A stretch of DNA of 64,000 nt from Prorocentrum cordatum (lineage: Eukaryota > Sar > Dinophyceae > Prorocentrales > Prorocentraceae), in the NCBI GenBank assembly GCA_963575745.1, contig CAUYUJ010019876.1:65001-129000 (forward strand). The letters run 5' to 3'. Below the pieces are notes generated by a model. The model saw only the letters and a list, made by a program, of their open reading frames with translations, did no database searches and was not told the origin of the DNA. Positions 52,230 to 62,459 of the stretch are shown here, piece by piece. Within the stretch, counting starts at the first letter, position 1; each line of letters starts with the position of its first letter. Both the position numbers and the translations under genes were made by a program.

Positions 52230-53984
52230 CCCGGAAAGGGCATAAGCCCATGGTTCTCTTTCAGTTGGTTTACCTCCGGGTTTGACTTGAGGTGGGCCGG
52301 CGAATTTCTTTTGCGATAAATATCGAGGTCGAGGTGGGCGGGCGAATTGCAATTTGAGGATGCCCCTAGCGAAACGCTTGTTTTTCAGAATTTGTTGAGG
52401 ATGTCTCGAGCGAAACGCTTGTTTTGTGTTATAGATTGTCCCTTCCTGGGGACCAGATTTCAGAGAATCTCTCAAGTGAACTGCTTGTTTTCATGTGCCC
52501 AGGTCTTGAGGATGTCTCGAGCGAGACGCTTGTTTTCACGCCTTCAGGTTGCTCATGCAGAGGTCTATCGCCAGGATTTGTTGAGGATGTCTCGAGCTAG
52601 ACGCTTGGTTTCACGCGTCCTCGTCGCCCAGGCGGATGTCTAGCATGAGGATGTGTTGAGGAAGTCTCGATCGAGATGCTTGTTTGCACGTGTCCAGGTT
52701 GCCCAGGCGGATGCCTAGCATGAGGATGTGATGAGAATGTCTCAAGAGATACGCTTGTTTTCACGTGTCCAGGTCGCCCAGGCGGGTGTCTAACATGAAG
52801 ATGTGTTGAGGATGTCTCGAGCGAGACGTTTGCTTTGACGTGTACAGGTCGCCCAGGCGGATGTCTAGAATGAGGAGGTGTTGAAAACGTCTCGAGCGAA
52901 ACGCTTTTTTTCACGTGCCCAGGTCACCCACGCGGACGTCTCACATGAAGATGTGTTGAGGACGTCTCGAGCGAACCACTTGTTTTCACGTGTCCAGTTC
53001 GCCCAGGCAGATGTCCAGCATGAGAATGTGTTGTAGATGTGTTGAGCGAAACGCTTGTTTGCACGTGTCCAGGTCGCTCAGGCGGATGTCTAGCATCAGC
53101 ATTTTGACAGGATGTCTCGAGCGAAACGCTTGTCCCCAGCACGTTCCACAGCGCGTCCCCTTGGCACGTCCCGCGGTGCGTCCCCATGGCACGCCCCCTG
53201 GCACGTCGCTCGGCGCGTCCCTTGGGACGTTCCGCGGCGCGTCCTCCTGGCATGTCCCCCTGTCAATTAGTTTTGGGGCAGCTACTATGTGTTCAGGCAG
53301 CTCGAGCGTAAGGTCCAGATCAGTTCGGTCAGGACTCGGATGCAAAGGAGGACTCGATCCACGAGGCTATAGAGCATAGTCGCGGCATGGCACATCGCAA
53401 TTCAGCACGGCGCAGCACAGAACAGACTTCGGCACGGTACATTAAGAGCGATACACTCAGCATTGCAACCTGGCACGTTCCTTGGCACGTTTCGTGGGGC
53501 GTCCCTTGGCGAATCCCCGTGGCACGTCGCGTGGCGCGTCCCCTGGCACATCCCGTGGCACATCCATTGGCACGTTCCGTAGCGCGTCCCCTTGGCACGT
53601 CCCGCGGTGCGACCCCACGGCATGTCCCCTGGCACGTCGCTTGGCGCGTCCCTTGGGACGTTTCGCGGCGCGTCCTCCTGGCATGTCCCCCTGTCAATTA
53701 GCTCTGGGGCAGCTACTATGTGTTCAGGCAGCTCGAGCTTAAGATCCAGATCAGTTCGGTCAGGACTTGGATGCAAAAGAGGACTCGATCCACGACGCTA
53801 TAGAGCACAATCGCGGCATGGCACATCGCAATTCAGCACGGCGCAGCACAGCACAGCCTTGGCACGGTGCATGAAGATCGATACACTCCGCATTGCGTTT
53901 GCCCGTCACCCAATCAGGTGTCTTTGAAAACGTTGCCATGCGTTACATTTCTATATTCCTTTCCGGGTTCGTGGGTCGATCATG
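52230..53984 (+). mobile_element. Mosaic element 10, type I
   Basis: Left end CCCGGAAAGGGCATAAGCCC after GCGCCTGTTTTT; right end GGGTCGATCATG followed by TTTTTTTGCCGTGC. The interior has the GAGGTGGGCCGGCGAA / GAGGTGGGCGGGCGAA pair, CTCGAGCG units, 75-bp array (52490-53125), two 410-bp satellite units (53130-53900) and the CACCCAATCAGGTG right module. Confidence 0.88.
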
Positions 53985-54360
53985 TTTTTTTGCCGTGCTT
54001 TTTCGCTCTTCGGACCTATTCTTCCGTGCTCTTGGTCTTTTTCTGCCGTGCTCCTGAGCTCTGGGGGTCTATTCTGCCATGCTCCTGGTCTTTTTCTGTC
54101 TTGCTCCTTGGGGTCTATTCTGCCGTGCTCATTCACTCTTCGGGTCTATTCTGCCGTGCTCCTAGTCTTTTTCTGTCATACTCCTTGGCTCCCCGGGCCT
54201 ATTTTGCCGTGCTTCGGCGTTTTTCTGCCGCGTTCCTTGGCTCTTGGGGTCTATTCTGCAGTGCTCATGGTCTTCTTTCTGGCGTCTTTTTCGCTCTTGG
54301 GGCCTATTCTGCCATGCTCCTTCGCTCGTGGGGTCTATTCTGCCGTGCTCCTAGTCTTTT
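53985..54360 (+). repeat. CTGCCGTGCTCC array, middle part
   Basis: The same units as 51475-52229, resuming directly after element 10 and ending at GTCTTTT before element 11. Confidence 0.9.
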
Positions 54361-55923
54361 CCCGGAAAGGGCTTAAGCCCAGGGTTCTCTTTTAGTTTGT
54401 AAACTTAGTCCCCCGGTGCCTGCTTGAAGGAGGCCGGCGAATTGCCGGCGAATTTTTCCCTGATAAATAACGAGGTCGAAGGAGGCCGGCGAATTTTTCC
54501 CTGATAAATAACGAGCCCGAGAATTAAAATTTGAGGATGTCTCGAGCGAAACGCTTGTTTTTGAGCGCCGGCGAATTAAAATTTGAGGATGTCTCGAGCG
54601 AAACGCTTGTTTTTCAGAAAATGGTGAGGATGTCTCGAGCGAAACGCTTGTTTTGTGTTATAGATTGTCCTCTCCTGGGGACCTGAATTCTGAGGACCAC
54701 CTCCCAGCACGACCACCCCCCCAGCACGACCACCCCAGCACGACCACCCCCCAGCACGACCACACCCCAGCACGACCACTCCCCAGCACGACCACACCCC
54801 AGCACGACCCCACCCCAGCACGACCCCACCCTAGCACGACCACACCCCAGCACGATCACACCCCAGAACGACCACACCCCAGCACGACCCCACCCCAGCA
54901 CGACCCCACCCCAGCACGACCACACCCCAGCACGACCACACCCCAGCAGGACCCCACCCCAGCACGACCCCACCCCAGCACGGCCCCACCCCAGCAAGAC
55001 CACACCCCAGCACGACCACACCCCAGCACGACCTCACCACAGCACGACCACACCCCAGCACGATCACGCCCCAGCACGACCACGCCCCAGCACGACCACT
55101 CCCCAGCACGACCACCTCCCAGCACGACCACCCCCCCAGCACGACCACCCCCCAGCACGACCACCCCCCAGCACGACCACACCCCAGCACGACCACACCC
55201 CAGCACGACCACACCCCAGCACGACCACACACCCAGCACCAGCACGACCACACCCCAGCACGACCCCACCACCCCACCCCAGCACGACCACACCCCAGCA
55301 CGACCACACCCCAGCACGACCCCACCCCAGCACGACCCCACCCCAGCACGACCACACCCCAGCACGACCACACCCCAGCAGGACCCCACCCCAGCACGAC
55401 CCCACCCCAGCAAGACCACACCCCAGCACGACCACACTCCAGCACGACCTCACCACAGCACGACCACTCCCCAGCACGACCACGCCCCAGCACGACCACG
55501 CCCCAGCACGACCACTCCCCAGCACGACCACCTCCCAGCACGACCACCCCCCCAGCACGACCACCCCCCACGCACGCACCACACCCCAGCACGACCACAG
55601 CACGACCACACCCCAGCACGACCACACCCCAGCACGACCACACCCAGTCGCACCCCCGTGGAATGTTTCGTGGGGTGTCTCGTGGAATGTTTCGTGGGGT
55701 GTCTCGTGGAATGTTTCGTGGGGTGTCTCGTGGAATGTTTCGCGGGGTGTCTCGTGGAACGTTTCGCGAGGTGTCTCGTGGAATGTTTCGCGAGGTGTCT
55801 CGTGGGATGTTTCGCGGGGTGTCTCGTGGGATGTTTTGTGAGATGTCGCCCAGTTGGGTATCGTGAAAACGTGACCATGCTGCACATGTCTATATCCCTT
55901 TCCGGGTTCGTGGGTCCATCATG
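54361..55923 (+). mobile_element. Mosaic element 11, type II
   Basis: Left end CCCGGAAAGGGCTTAAGCCC; the GAAGGAGGCCGGCGAA module is present twice, and the TTTTTCCCTGATAAATAACG module is repeated. Then CTCGAGCG units, a long CAGCACGACCACACCC array (54705-55650, containing two similar halves), 24-bp TCGTGGAATGTTTCG units (55660-55840) and the right end GGGTCCATCATG followed by TTTCTGCC. Confidence 0.88.
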
Positions 55924-56300
55924 TTTCTGCCTCCTTTTTGGCTCTTCGGGCCTATTCTGACGTGTTCTGGTCTTTTTCTGCAGTGCTCCTTCGCTCCTGG
56001 GGTCTATTCTGCCGTGCTCCTGGTTTTTTTCTCTCGTGCTCCTTCGCTCTTGGGGCCCATCCTGCCGTGCTCCTGATCTTTTTCTGCCGCGCGCGCCCAG
56101 AAGCTCCGCCAAAACGACCACCGCGACGATCCGCACAGCAGAATACAGGAGCACGGCAGAACACACAGAGCACACAGAGGCACGGCAGAACACAGAAGCA
56201 CGGCAGAACAAAAGCACGGCAGAACACAGGAGCACAGCAAAACACACCCCGCACGCACGCCGACACGCGCGCCACGGCATATGTACTTGCGCGGCGTAAC
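55924..56300 (+). repeat. CTGCCGTGCTCC array, right part, with orientation flip
   Basis: Forward units to about 56095, then after a short unique stretch the reverse-complement form (GGAGCACGGCAGAACACA) at 56148-56245. Confidence 0.8.
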
Positions 56301-56302
56301 AA

Positions 56303-58280
56303 CCCAGGGTTCTTTTTGAGTTGGTTTACCTCCGGGTTTGACTTGAGGTGGACTGGCGAATTTCTTTTGCGATGAATATCGAGGTCGAGGTGGGTCGGCG
56401 AATTCAATTTTGAGGATGTCCCTAGCGAAACGCTGATGTTTGAAATCGCGATCGAGAAATCACAGGGTGCGAGACACGTTTTGGTCAGGAGCATAATGCC
56501 TATAGATTGGCCCATCCAGGGGTACGTATCTGTCTGTTTTTACGTATGTTCCTACAGATGGGCCCTCTCGTTACCTATATATTGGCTCTCTCCAAGGGCA
56601 CGAATACGTGTGCTTTTACGTGGATTCCTATAGAATTGCCCTCTCCAGGAATACGTGTGTTCCCATAGATTGGCCCTCTCCAGGGGCACGCATGCGTGTG
56701 TTTTTTACGTATGTTCCTATAGATGGGCCCTTTCATTACCTATAGATTGGCATTCTCCAGGGGCACGAATTCGTAGGTTTTTACATCTATTCCTATATAT
56801 TGGCCCTCTCCAGGATTACGTGTGTTGCCATAGATTGGCCCTTTCCAGGGGCACGAATCCGTGTGTTTTTACGTATATGTTTGAGAATGTCTCGAGCGAA
56901 ACGCTGGTGTTTCAGAATTTGTTGAGGATGTCTCGAGCGAAACGCTTGTTTTGTGTTATATATTGTCCTCTCCTGGGGACCTGAATTCAGAGGATCTCTC
57001 AAGTGAAATGCTTGTTTTCACGTGCCCAGGTCTTGAGAATGTCTCGAGCGAGACGCTTAGTTTCACGCCTCCAGGTTGCCCAGACAGATTTCTAGCATGA
57101 GGATTTGTTGAGGATGTCTCGAACCGGAGGCTTCTTTTCACGTGTCCAGGTCGCCCAGGCGGATGTCTAGCATGAGGATGTGTCGAGGAAGTCTCGATCG
57201 AGACGCTTGTTTGCACGTGTCCAGGTTGTCCAGGCGGATGTCCAGCATGAGAATATGCTGAGAACGTCTTGAGCGAAACGCGTGTTTTCACGTGTCCAGG
57301 TCGCCCAGGCACAGCACAGCCTTCGGTACGGTACATCAATATCAATATCGATACCCTTAGCATTGCAGCCTGGCATGCTGCCTGGCACGTTCCGCGGAGC
57401 GTCCCGTGGCGAGTCCCCCTGGCACGTCGCGCGGTGCACGTCCATTGGCTCGTTCCGTAGTGCGTCCCCTTGGCACGTCCCGCGGTGCGTGCCCATGGCA
57501 CGTCCCCTGGCACGTCGCCTGGCGCGTCCCTTGGGACGTTCCGCGGCGCGTCCTCCTGGCATGTCCCCCTGTGGATCAGTTTTGGGGCAGCTACCATCTG
57601 CTCAGGCAGCTCGAGCTTAAGATCCAGATCAGTTCGGTCAGGACTCGGATGCAAAGTGGACTCGATCCACAACGCTATATAGAGCACAATCGTGGCATGG
57701 CACATCGCAGTTCAGCACGGCCCAGCACAGCACAGCCGTCGGCACAGTACATCAAGATCGATACACTCAACATTGCACCTTGGCACGTTCTTTGGCGCGT
57801 TCCGTGGCGAGTCCCCCTGGCACGTCGCGCGGCGCGTCCCACGTCCCGCGGCACGTCCATTGGCACGTTCCGTAGCGCGTCCCCTTGGCATGTCCCGCGG
57901 TGCGTCCCCATGGCACGTCCCCTGGCACGTCGTCTGGCGCGTCCCTTGGGACGTTCCGCGGCGCGTCCTCCTGGCATGTCCCCTCTGTCGCTTAGTTTTG
58001 GGGCAGCTACCATCTGCTCAGGCAGCTCGAGCTTAAGATCCAGATCAGTTCGGTCAGGACTCGGATGCCAGGGAGGACTCGATCCACAACGCTATATGGA
58101 GCACAATCGCGGCATGGCACGTGGCAATTCAGCACGGCGCAGCACAGCACAGCCCTCGGCACAGTACATCAAGATCGATACATTCAGCATTGCATTTGCA
58201 CGTCGCCCAATGAGGTGTCTTTGAAACGTTGCCATGCCTTACATTTCTATATTCCTTTCCGGATTCGTGGGTCGATCATG
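56303..58280 (+). mobile_element. Mosaic element 12, type I, 5'-truncated
   Basis: Starts at CCCAGGGTTC (CCCGGAAAGGGC missing), has the GAGGTGGACTGGCG / GAGGTGGGTCGGCG pair, an unusual 53-bp array (56485-56880), the 75-bp array (57010-57310), two 410-bp satellite units (57300-58200) and the right end GGGTCGATCATG. Confidence 0.75.
56485..56880 (+). repeat. ~53-bp minisatellite
   Basis: Units of CCTATAGATTGGCCCTCTCC, AGGGGCACGAATACGTGTG and TTTTTACGTATGTT with deletions. Found only in this element, so cargo arrays differ between copies. Confidence 0.85.
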
Positions 58281-59669
58281 TTGCGTGCCCGCTCGAGGAT
58301 GGCGCACTTTGCGTGCCGACTCTCTGAGGATGTCTCGGGCGAAACGTTTGTTCTGCAGCGCTTGAAAGGCTTGGGCGCTCCAGGATGCCCAGGTGGTTCT
58401 GGGAGTCCGGTTGGACCGTTATTTATTAAGGATCGTGGCCCTGGGAGCGCAGATGCCGTGTAATTTGCAAAGGATCCTGACCCTGCGAGCGCGGACGCAG
58501 CGTAATAGACGAGGGGTCCTGGCCCTGGAGGCGCGAACCCAGCGTAATTCACACGGGATCGTGGCCCTGGGAGCGTGGACACTGCGTCATTCACGAGGGA
58601 GTGCGGCCCTGGGAGCGTGGACACTGCGTCATTCACGAGGGAGCGCGGCCCTGGGAGCGCGGACGCAGCGTCGTTTACGAGGGATCGTGGCCCAGGGAGA
58701 GCGGAAGCAGCGTAATTTACAAGGGGTTGAGCGACACGCTTGTTTTCACGTGCCCAGATCGCCCAGGCGGATGTCTAGCATGAGGATTTGGGCAGGATGC
58801 TTCGAGCGAAACGCTTGTCCCCAGCACGTTCCGTAGCGCGTCCCCTTGGCACGTTCCGCGGTGCGTCCCCATGGCGCGTCCCTTAGCACGTCGCCTGGGG
58901 CGTCCCTTGGGACGTTCCGCGGCGCGTTCTTCTGGCATGTTCCCTTGTCAATTAGTTTTGGGGCAGCTACTATGTGCTCAGGCAGCTCGAGCTTAAGATC
59001 CAGATCAGTTCGGTCAGAACTCGGATGACAGGGAGGACTCGATCCACAACTCTAGAGCACAATCGCGGCATGGCACATCGCATTCGGCACGGCGCAGCAC
59101 AGCACAGCCTTCGGCACAGTACATCAAGACCGATACACTCAGCATTGCAACCTGGCACGTTCCCTGGCACGTTCCGTGGCGCGTCCCGTGGCGAGTCTTT
59201 CTGGCACGTCGCGTGGCGCGTCCCTTGGCACGTCCCGTGGCACGTCCATTGGCACGTTCCGTAGCGCGTCCCCTCGGCACGTCCCGCGGTGCGTCCCCAT
59301 GGCACGTCCCTTGTCATGTCGCCTGGCGCGTCCCTTGAGACGTTCCGCGGCGCGTCCTCCTGGCATGTCCCCCTGTCCATTAGCTCTGGGGCAGCTACTA
59401 TGTGCTGAGGCAGCTCGAGCTTAAGATCCAGATCAGTTCGGTCAGGACTCGGCTGCAAAGGAGGACTCGATCCACAACGCTATATAGAGCACAATCGCGG
59501 CATGGCACATGGCAATTCAGCACGGCGCAGCACAGCACAGCCTTCGGCACAGTACATCAAGATCGATACACTCAGCATTGCATTTGCCCGTCTCCCAATC
59601 AGGTGTCTTTAAAAACACTGCCATGTCTTACATTTCTATATTCCTTTCCGGGTTCGTGGGTCGATCATG
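58281..59669 (+). mobile_element. Mosaic element 13, type I, right part only
   Basis: No left end is visible. Contains a GTGCCCGCTCGAGGA module (as at 4265 and 5412), the ~42-bp GATCGTGGCCCTGGGAGCG array (58430-58725), one 75-bp unit, two 410-bp satellite units (58810-59590) and the right end GGGTCGATCATG. It may be the remainder of an outer element split by element 12. Confidence 0.6.
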
Positions 59670-59689
59670 TGTTTTTGAAATTCTGAGCG

Positions 59690-60070
59690 GGGTGAAGTTC
59701 CAGCGCCCAATCTTTACGAGGGAAAGGGGCTTCAGCAGCTTATGCCGACAAGGAAGACCAGCACAGCCCACGGCGTGGGTTCCAGCACCCACTCTTGACG
59801 ACGGAACGTCGAACCAGCAGATGATGCCGTCAAAAAGGGTGGGCTCCATCACTACATTCTTGCCGAGCGCGGGCGTTCCAGCAGCCAATGGCGCGGGTTC
59901 CTGTACCTACTTTCCACGAAGGAAAATGCGTCCAGCAGCCCACGGCGCTGGTTCCAGCACTGCACGTGTACTGATCGCGAGCGCTCCAGCAGCCCACCGC
60001 GTTGGTTCTTGGCGCGAGCGTTCCAGCAGCCCGCGGCGCTGGCTCCAGCACTGCATGTCTTCCCTTCCGC
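59690..60070 (+). repeat. ~55-bp GCGTTCCAGCAGCCCACGGC minisatellite
   Basis: Degenerate at 59700-59870, clearer at 59870-60060 (GGCGCTGGTTCCAGCACTGC). Confidence 0.75.
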
Positions 60071-60094
60071 CCCCGAGGACCGAGGGGGAAGGAT

Positions 60095-60770
60095 GGGCAG
60101 ACGGAGGAGGAGGAGGAGGAGGAGGAGGACATTGACGGTGACGATGGTGATATTGGTGATAATGGCGATGGCGATTGTGATGATGGTGATGATGCTGGTG
60201 CTCATGATGATGCTGACGATGCTCACGATGATGAGACTGTTGTTGGAGATGGCGATGACGATGGTGATACTTGAGATGAGAATGGTGATCTTCTTGTTGA
60301 TGATGGTGGTGATGATGACGATGCCGATGCTGACGATGCTGATGGTAAGTGATGATGACGATGCCGATGCTGACGATGCTGATGGTAAGGCTGTTTTTAC
60401 GACTGACGGTGAAGATGGCGATGATGCCGATGGTGGCTGTTCTGGCGATGGTCATGACAGTGTCGCTGCCGAGGCTGCTTATGATGCTGTTGCCGGTCAC
60501 GACATCGATGACTCGGATGATGATGCTGATGATCACGAGGAGCATGATGCTGCTGCTGCTGCTGATGATGATGCTGATCATGATGGTGGCGACGACGACG
60601 ATGATGAATCTGATACTGATGACGATGATGCTGATGATGATGGTGATGCTGATGATGATGATGAATCCGCTGCTGATGATGCTGATGATGATGACGATGA
60701 GGCTGATGACGATGCCGATGATGCTAATCTTGATGTTGATGATGATGATCATGCTTATGCGGGCTGCGCT
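60095..60770 (+). repeat. (GAT)n-type imperfect microsatellite
   Basis: GATGAT/GACGAT/GCTGAT triplets with a clean 41-bp duplication at about 60308-60390 (GATGATGACGATGCCGATGC). Acidic translations are artefacts. Confidence 0.9.
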
Positions 60771-61093
60771 GCGGGAGTACGGCTTGAAGCGGCGGCGCGG
60801 TCGCGGCGTCTCGCGTGGCAGTACCCTCTTTTGCTTTGAGGCATTTCGTCGAGTAAAGTCATGGTGACGATGAGGCTGCTGTTGATATACGGATGATGAC
60901 GATGATGGCTGTGATGAGTACGATGGGTGTTACGATGTTGGTGCGGACAAGCTGGAGGAGGAGGATCAGGAGGAACAGCAAGAATCGGAGGAAGATGAGA
61001 GGAATGATTACGGTGGTGGCGAGGAGGAGGGAGACGAGGATGAGAGGCAAGAGGTGATGATGAGGACGAGGGGCAAGAGGCCGTCGCCAGGAC

Positions 61094-61219
61094 ATGGAGT
61101 CCATGTTCGCTACGCTGCGGGACGCCTCCACGGGGGACCTCTCGAAGGTCCTGGACGACGTCAAGAAGCGCGCCCGCCAGCCGCTCCGGCCCCAACGGCG
61201 CGGCGGGCGCGGGCCATGA
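61094..61219 (+). CDS. Possible small ORF or terminal exon, unknown
   Basis: 41 codons from ATG to TGA. The first 29 residues (MESMFATLRDASTGDLSKVL, then DDVKKRARQ) form a plausible amphipathic helix with strong third-position GC, unlike the surrounding simple sequence. CGCCAG just upstream could be a splice acceptor. Too short to call. 60771-61093 and 61220-61900 have no other candidate. Confidence 0.2.
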   Translation: MESMFATLRDASTGDLSKVLDDVKKRARQPLRPQRRGGRGP

Positions 61220-61899
61220 TGTCTGCACATCGTCCGTCCTCCAGCCTCACCCCAGCATCCATCCTCGCCCCTCTCCTTTCTCAGGAGGGGAAAAACACAG
61301 ACACAATTAATCGTCGACTCCCCAGAAAATATGGGAAAATATGTGAAGTGGGGGGGAAGACAAAAACCCAGAAACTGTAAGAACATATGGGGAAGCGTGT
61401 TATTTGTGTCTATTCATGTGTGTGTCCCAGGGCACCTTCACTTTTCCTTTTCATACAACAGCCCGTGGGCCAAGCTGAAACGAGGGCTCCATCCCTGGAA
61501 GGCTAAGGCCACAGTCAACTTGGGCACGTCTGCTGTTGCTTAACCGTGGAACCCTGCTCGTCGTCCAGTTTCCTGGCAGGTATCGTGTCAGTCCCCTTGG
61601 TGCTCCCGCCCAGCACCTTGTGGAGTATGTGGGCAGCTGCCTGGGTAACAGCAAGAAATTATGTAAATGCCTCGTGGAGGTCCACGCGGACTTCTTGCAC
61701 TGTGCGCTGGGCAAGGCATCCCCGCGGACATCAAAATATTTAGGTGACCACTTTTATCTTGAGGCGGTCTGGATAATCGTCCTGAGGGGGCCCGGGAATG
61801 TCCATTTTTGGAGCTGTCGGTGGCCTTTTGGGCCCCTTCGGGGGCCTCGGAGGCTGTCCCAAGGCATATTGGGGGCCTGTCGGGGTGGGGTTGGGTGGG

Positions 61900-62125
61900 G
61901 TGGGAGAGGGAGGAAAAGGAGGAGGAGTTGGAGGAGGAGGAGGAATTGGAGGAGGAGGAGGAGCAGGAGGAGGAGGATGAGGAGTAGGAAGAAGAAGAGG
62001 ATGATGAGGAGGAGGAGGAAGGAAGGAAGGAAGGAAGGAAGGAGGGAGGGGAGGGAGGGAGGGAGGGAGGGAGGGAGGGAGGGAGGAAGGAGGAGGAGGA
62101 GGAGGAGGAGGACGAGGAGAAGGAG
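61900..62125 (+). repeat. (GAG)n / (GGAA)n / (GGGA)n purine tract
   Basis: GGAGGA, GGAAGGAA and GGGAGGGA runs on the plus strand. Confidence 0.95.
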
Positions 62126-62207
62126 GAAGAGGACCAGTGTAAACCCAGCACCCATCCTCCCACCAAATTCCCTGGTCATAGGTCCCTGCAAGGATTCATG
62201 AAGGCAA

Positions 62208-62345
62208 CCGTCTGAAAATCGTGAACCGTGCCGGAATGCCATTCCTGAGGCTTCAACGCCGCTAATCAACCTTATTGTTGCGTCCTGAAGATCTTGAACC
62301 TGGCCAGGACGCCATTCCTGGAACTTCAACACCGCGAATCCACGT
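62208..62345 (+). repeat. Two-copy ~71-bp repeat abutting the spliced-leader relict
   Basis: CTGAAAATCGTGAACCGTGC...GCCATTCCTGAGGCTTCAAC and CTGAAGATCTTGAACCTGGC...GCCATTCCTGGAACTTCAAC. The second copy ends exactly where the DinoSL relict begins, so the cDNA may have inserted into or next to this repeat. Confidence 0.75.
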
Positions 62346-62367
62346 TCCGTAGCCATTTTGGCTCAAG
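62346..62367 (+). other. Relict dinoflagellate spliced leader (DinoSL)
   Basis: All 22 positions fit the DinoSL consensus (any of A/G/T, then CCGTAGCC ... GGCTCAAG). The leader is normally added to mRNA by trans-splicing and is not encoded in front of genes. A genomic copy directly upstream of an open frame marks reverse transcription of a mature mRNA and reinsertion. Confidence 0.95.
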
Positions 62368-62459
62368 CCGTTGCAGGTCAGAAAATATTTGTTCCGGCTT
62401 TTATCGCTGTGCTCTGCCTCGGAGCAGCACGAATCCCTGCATCATCGCCGTCCTGTGGC

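Noticed and set aside
51527-54395. Leu/Cys/Phe-rich frames resembling membrane proteins
   Set aside because: They follow the CTGCCGTGCTCC minisatellite and run unchanged through mosaic-element ends.
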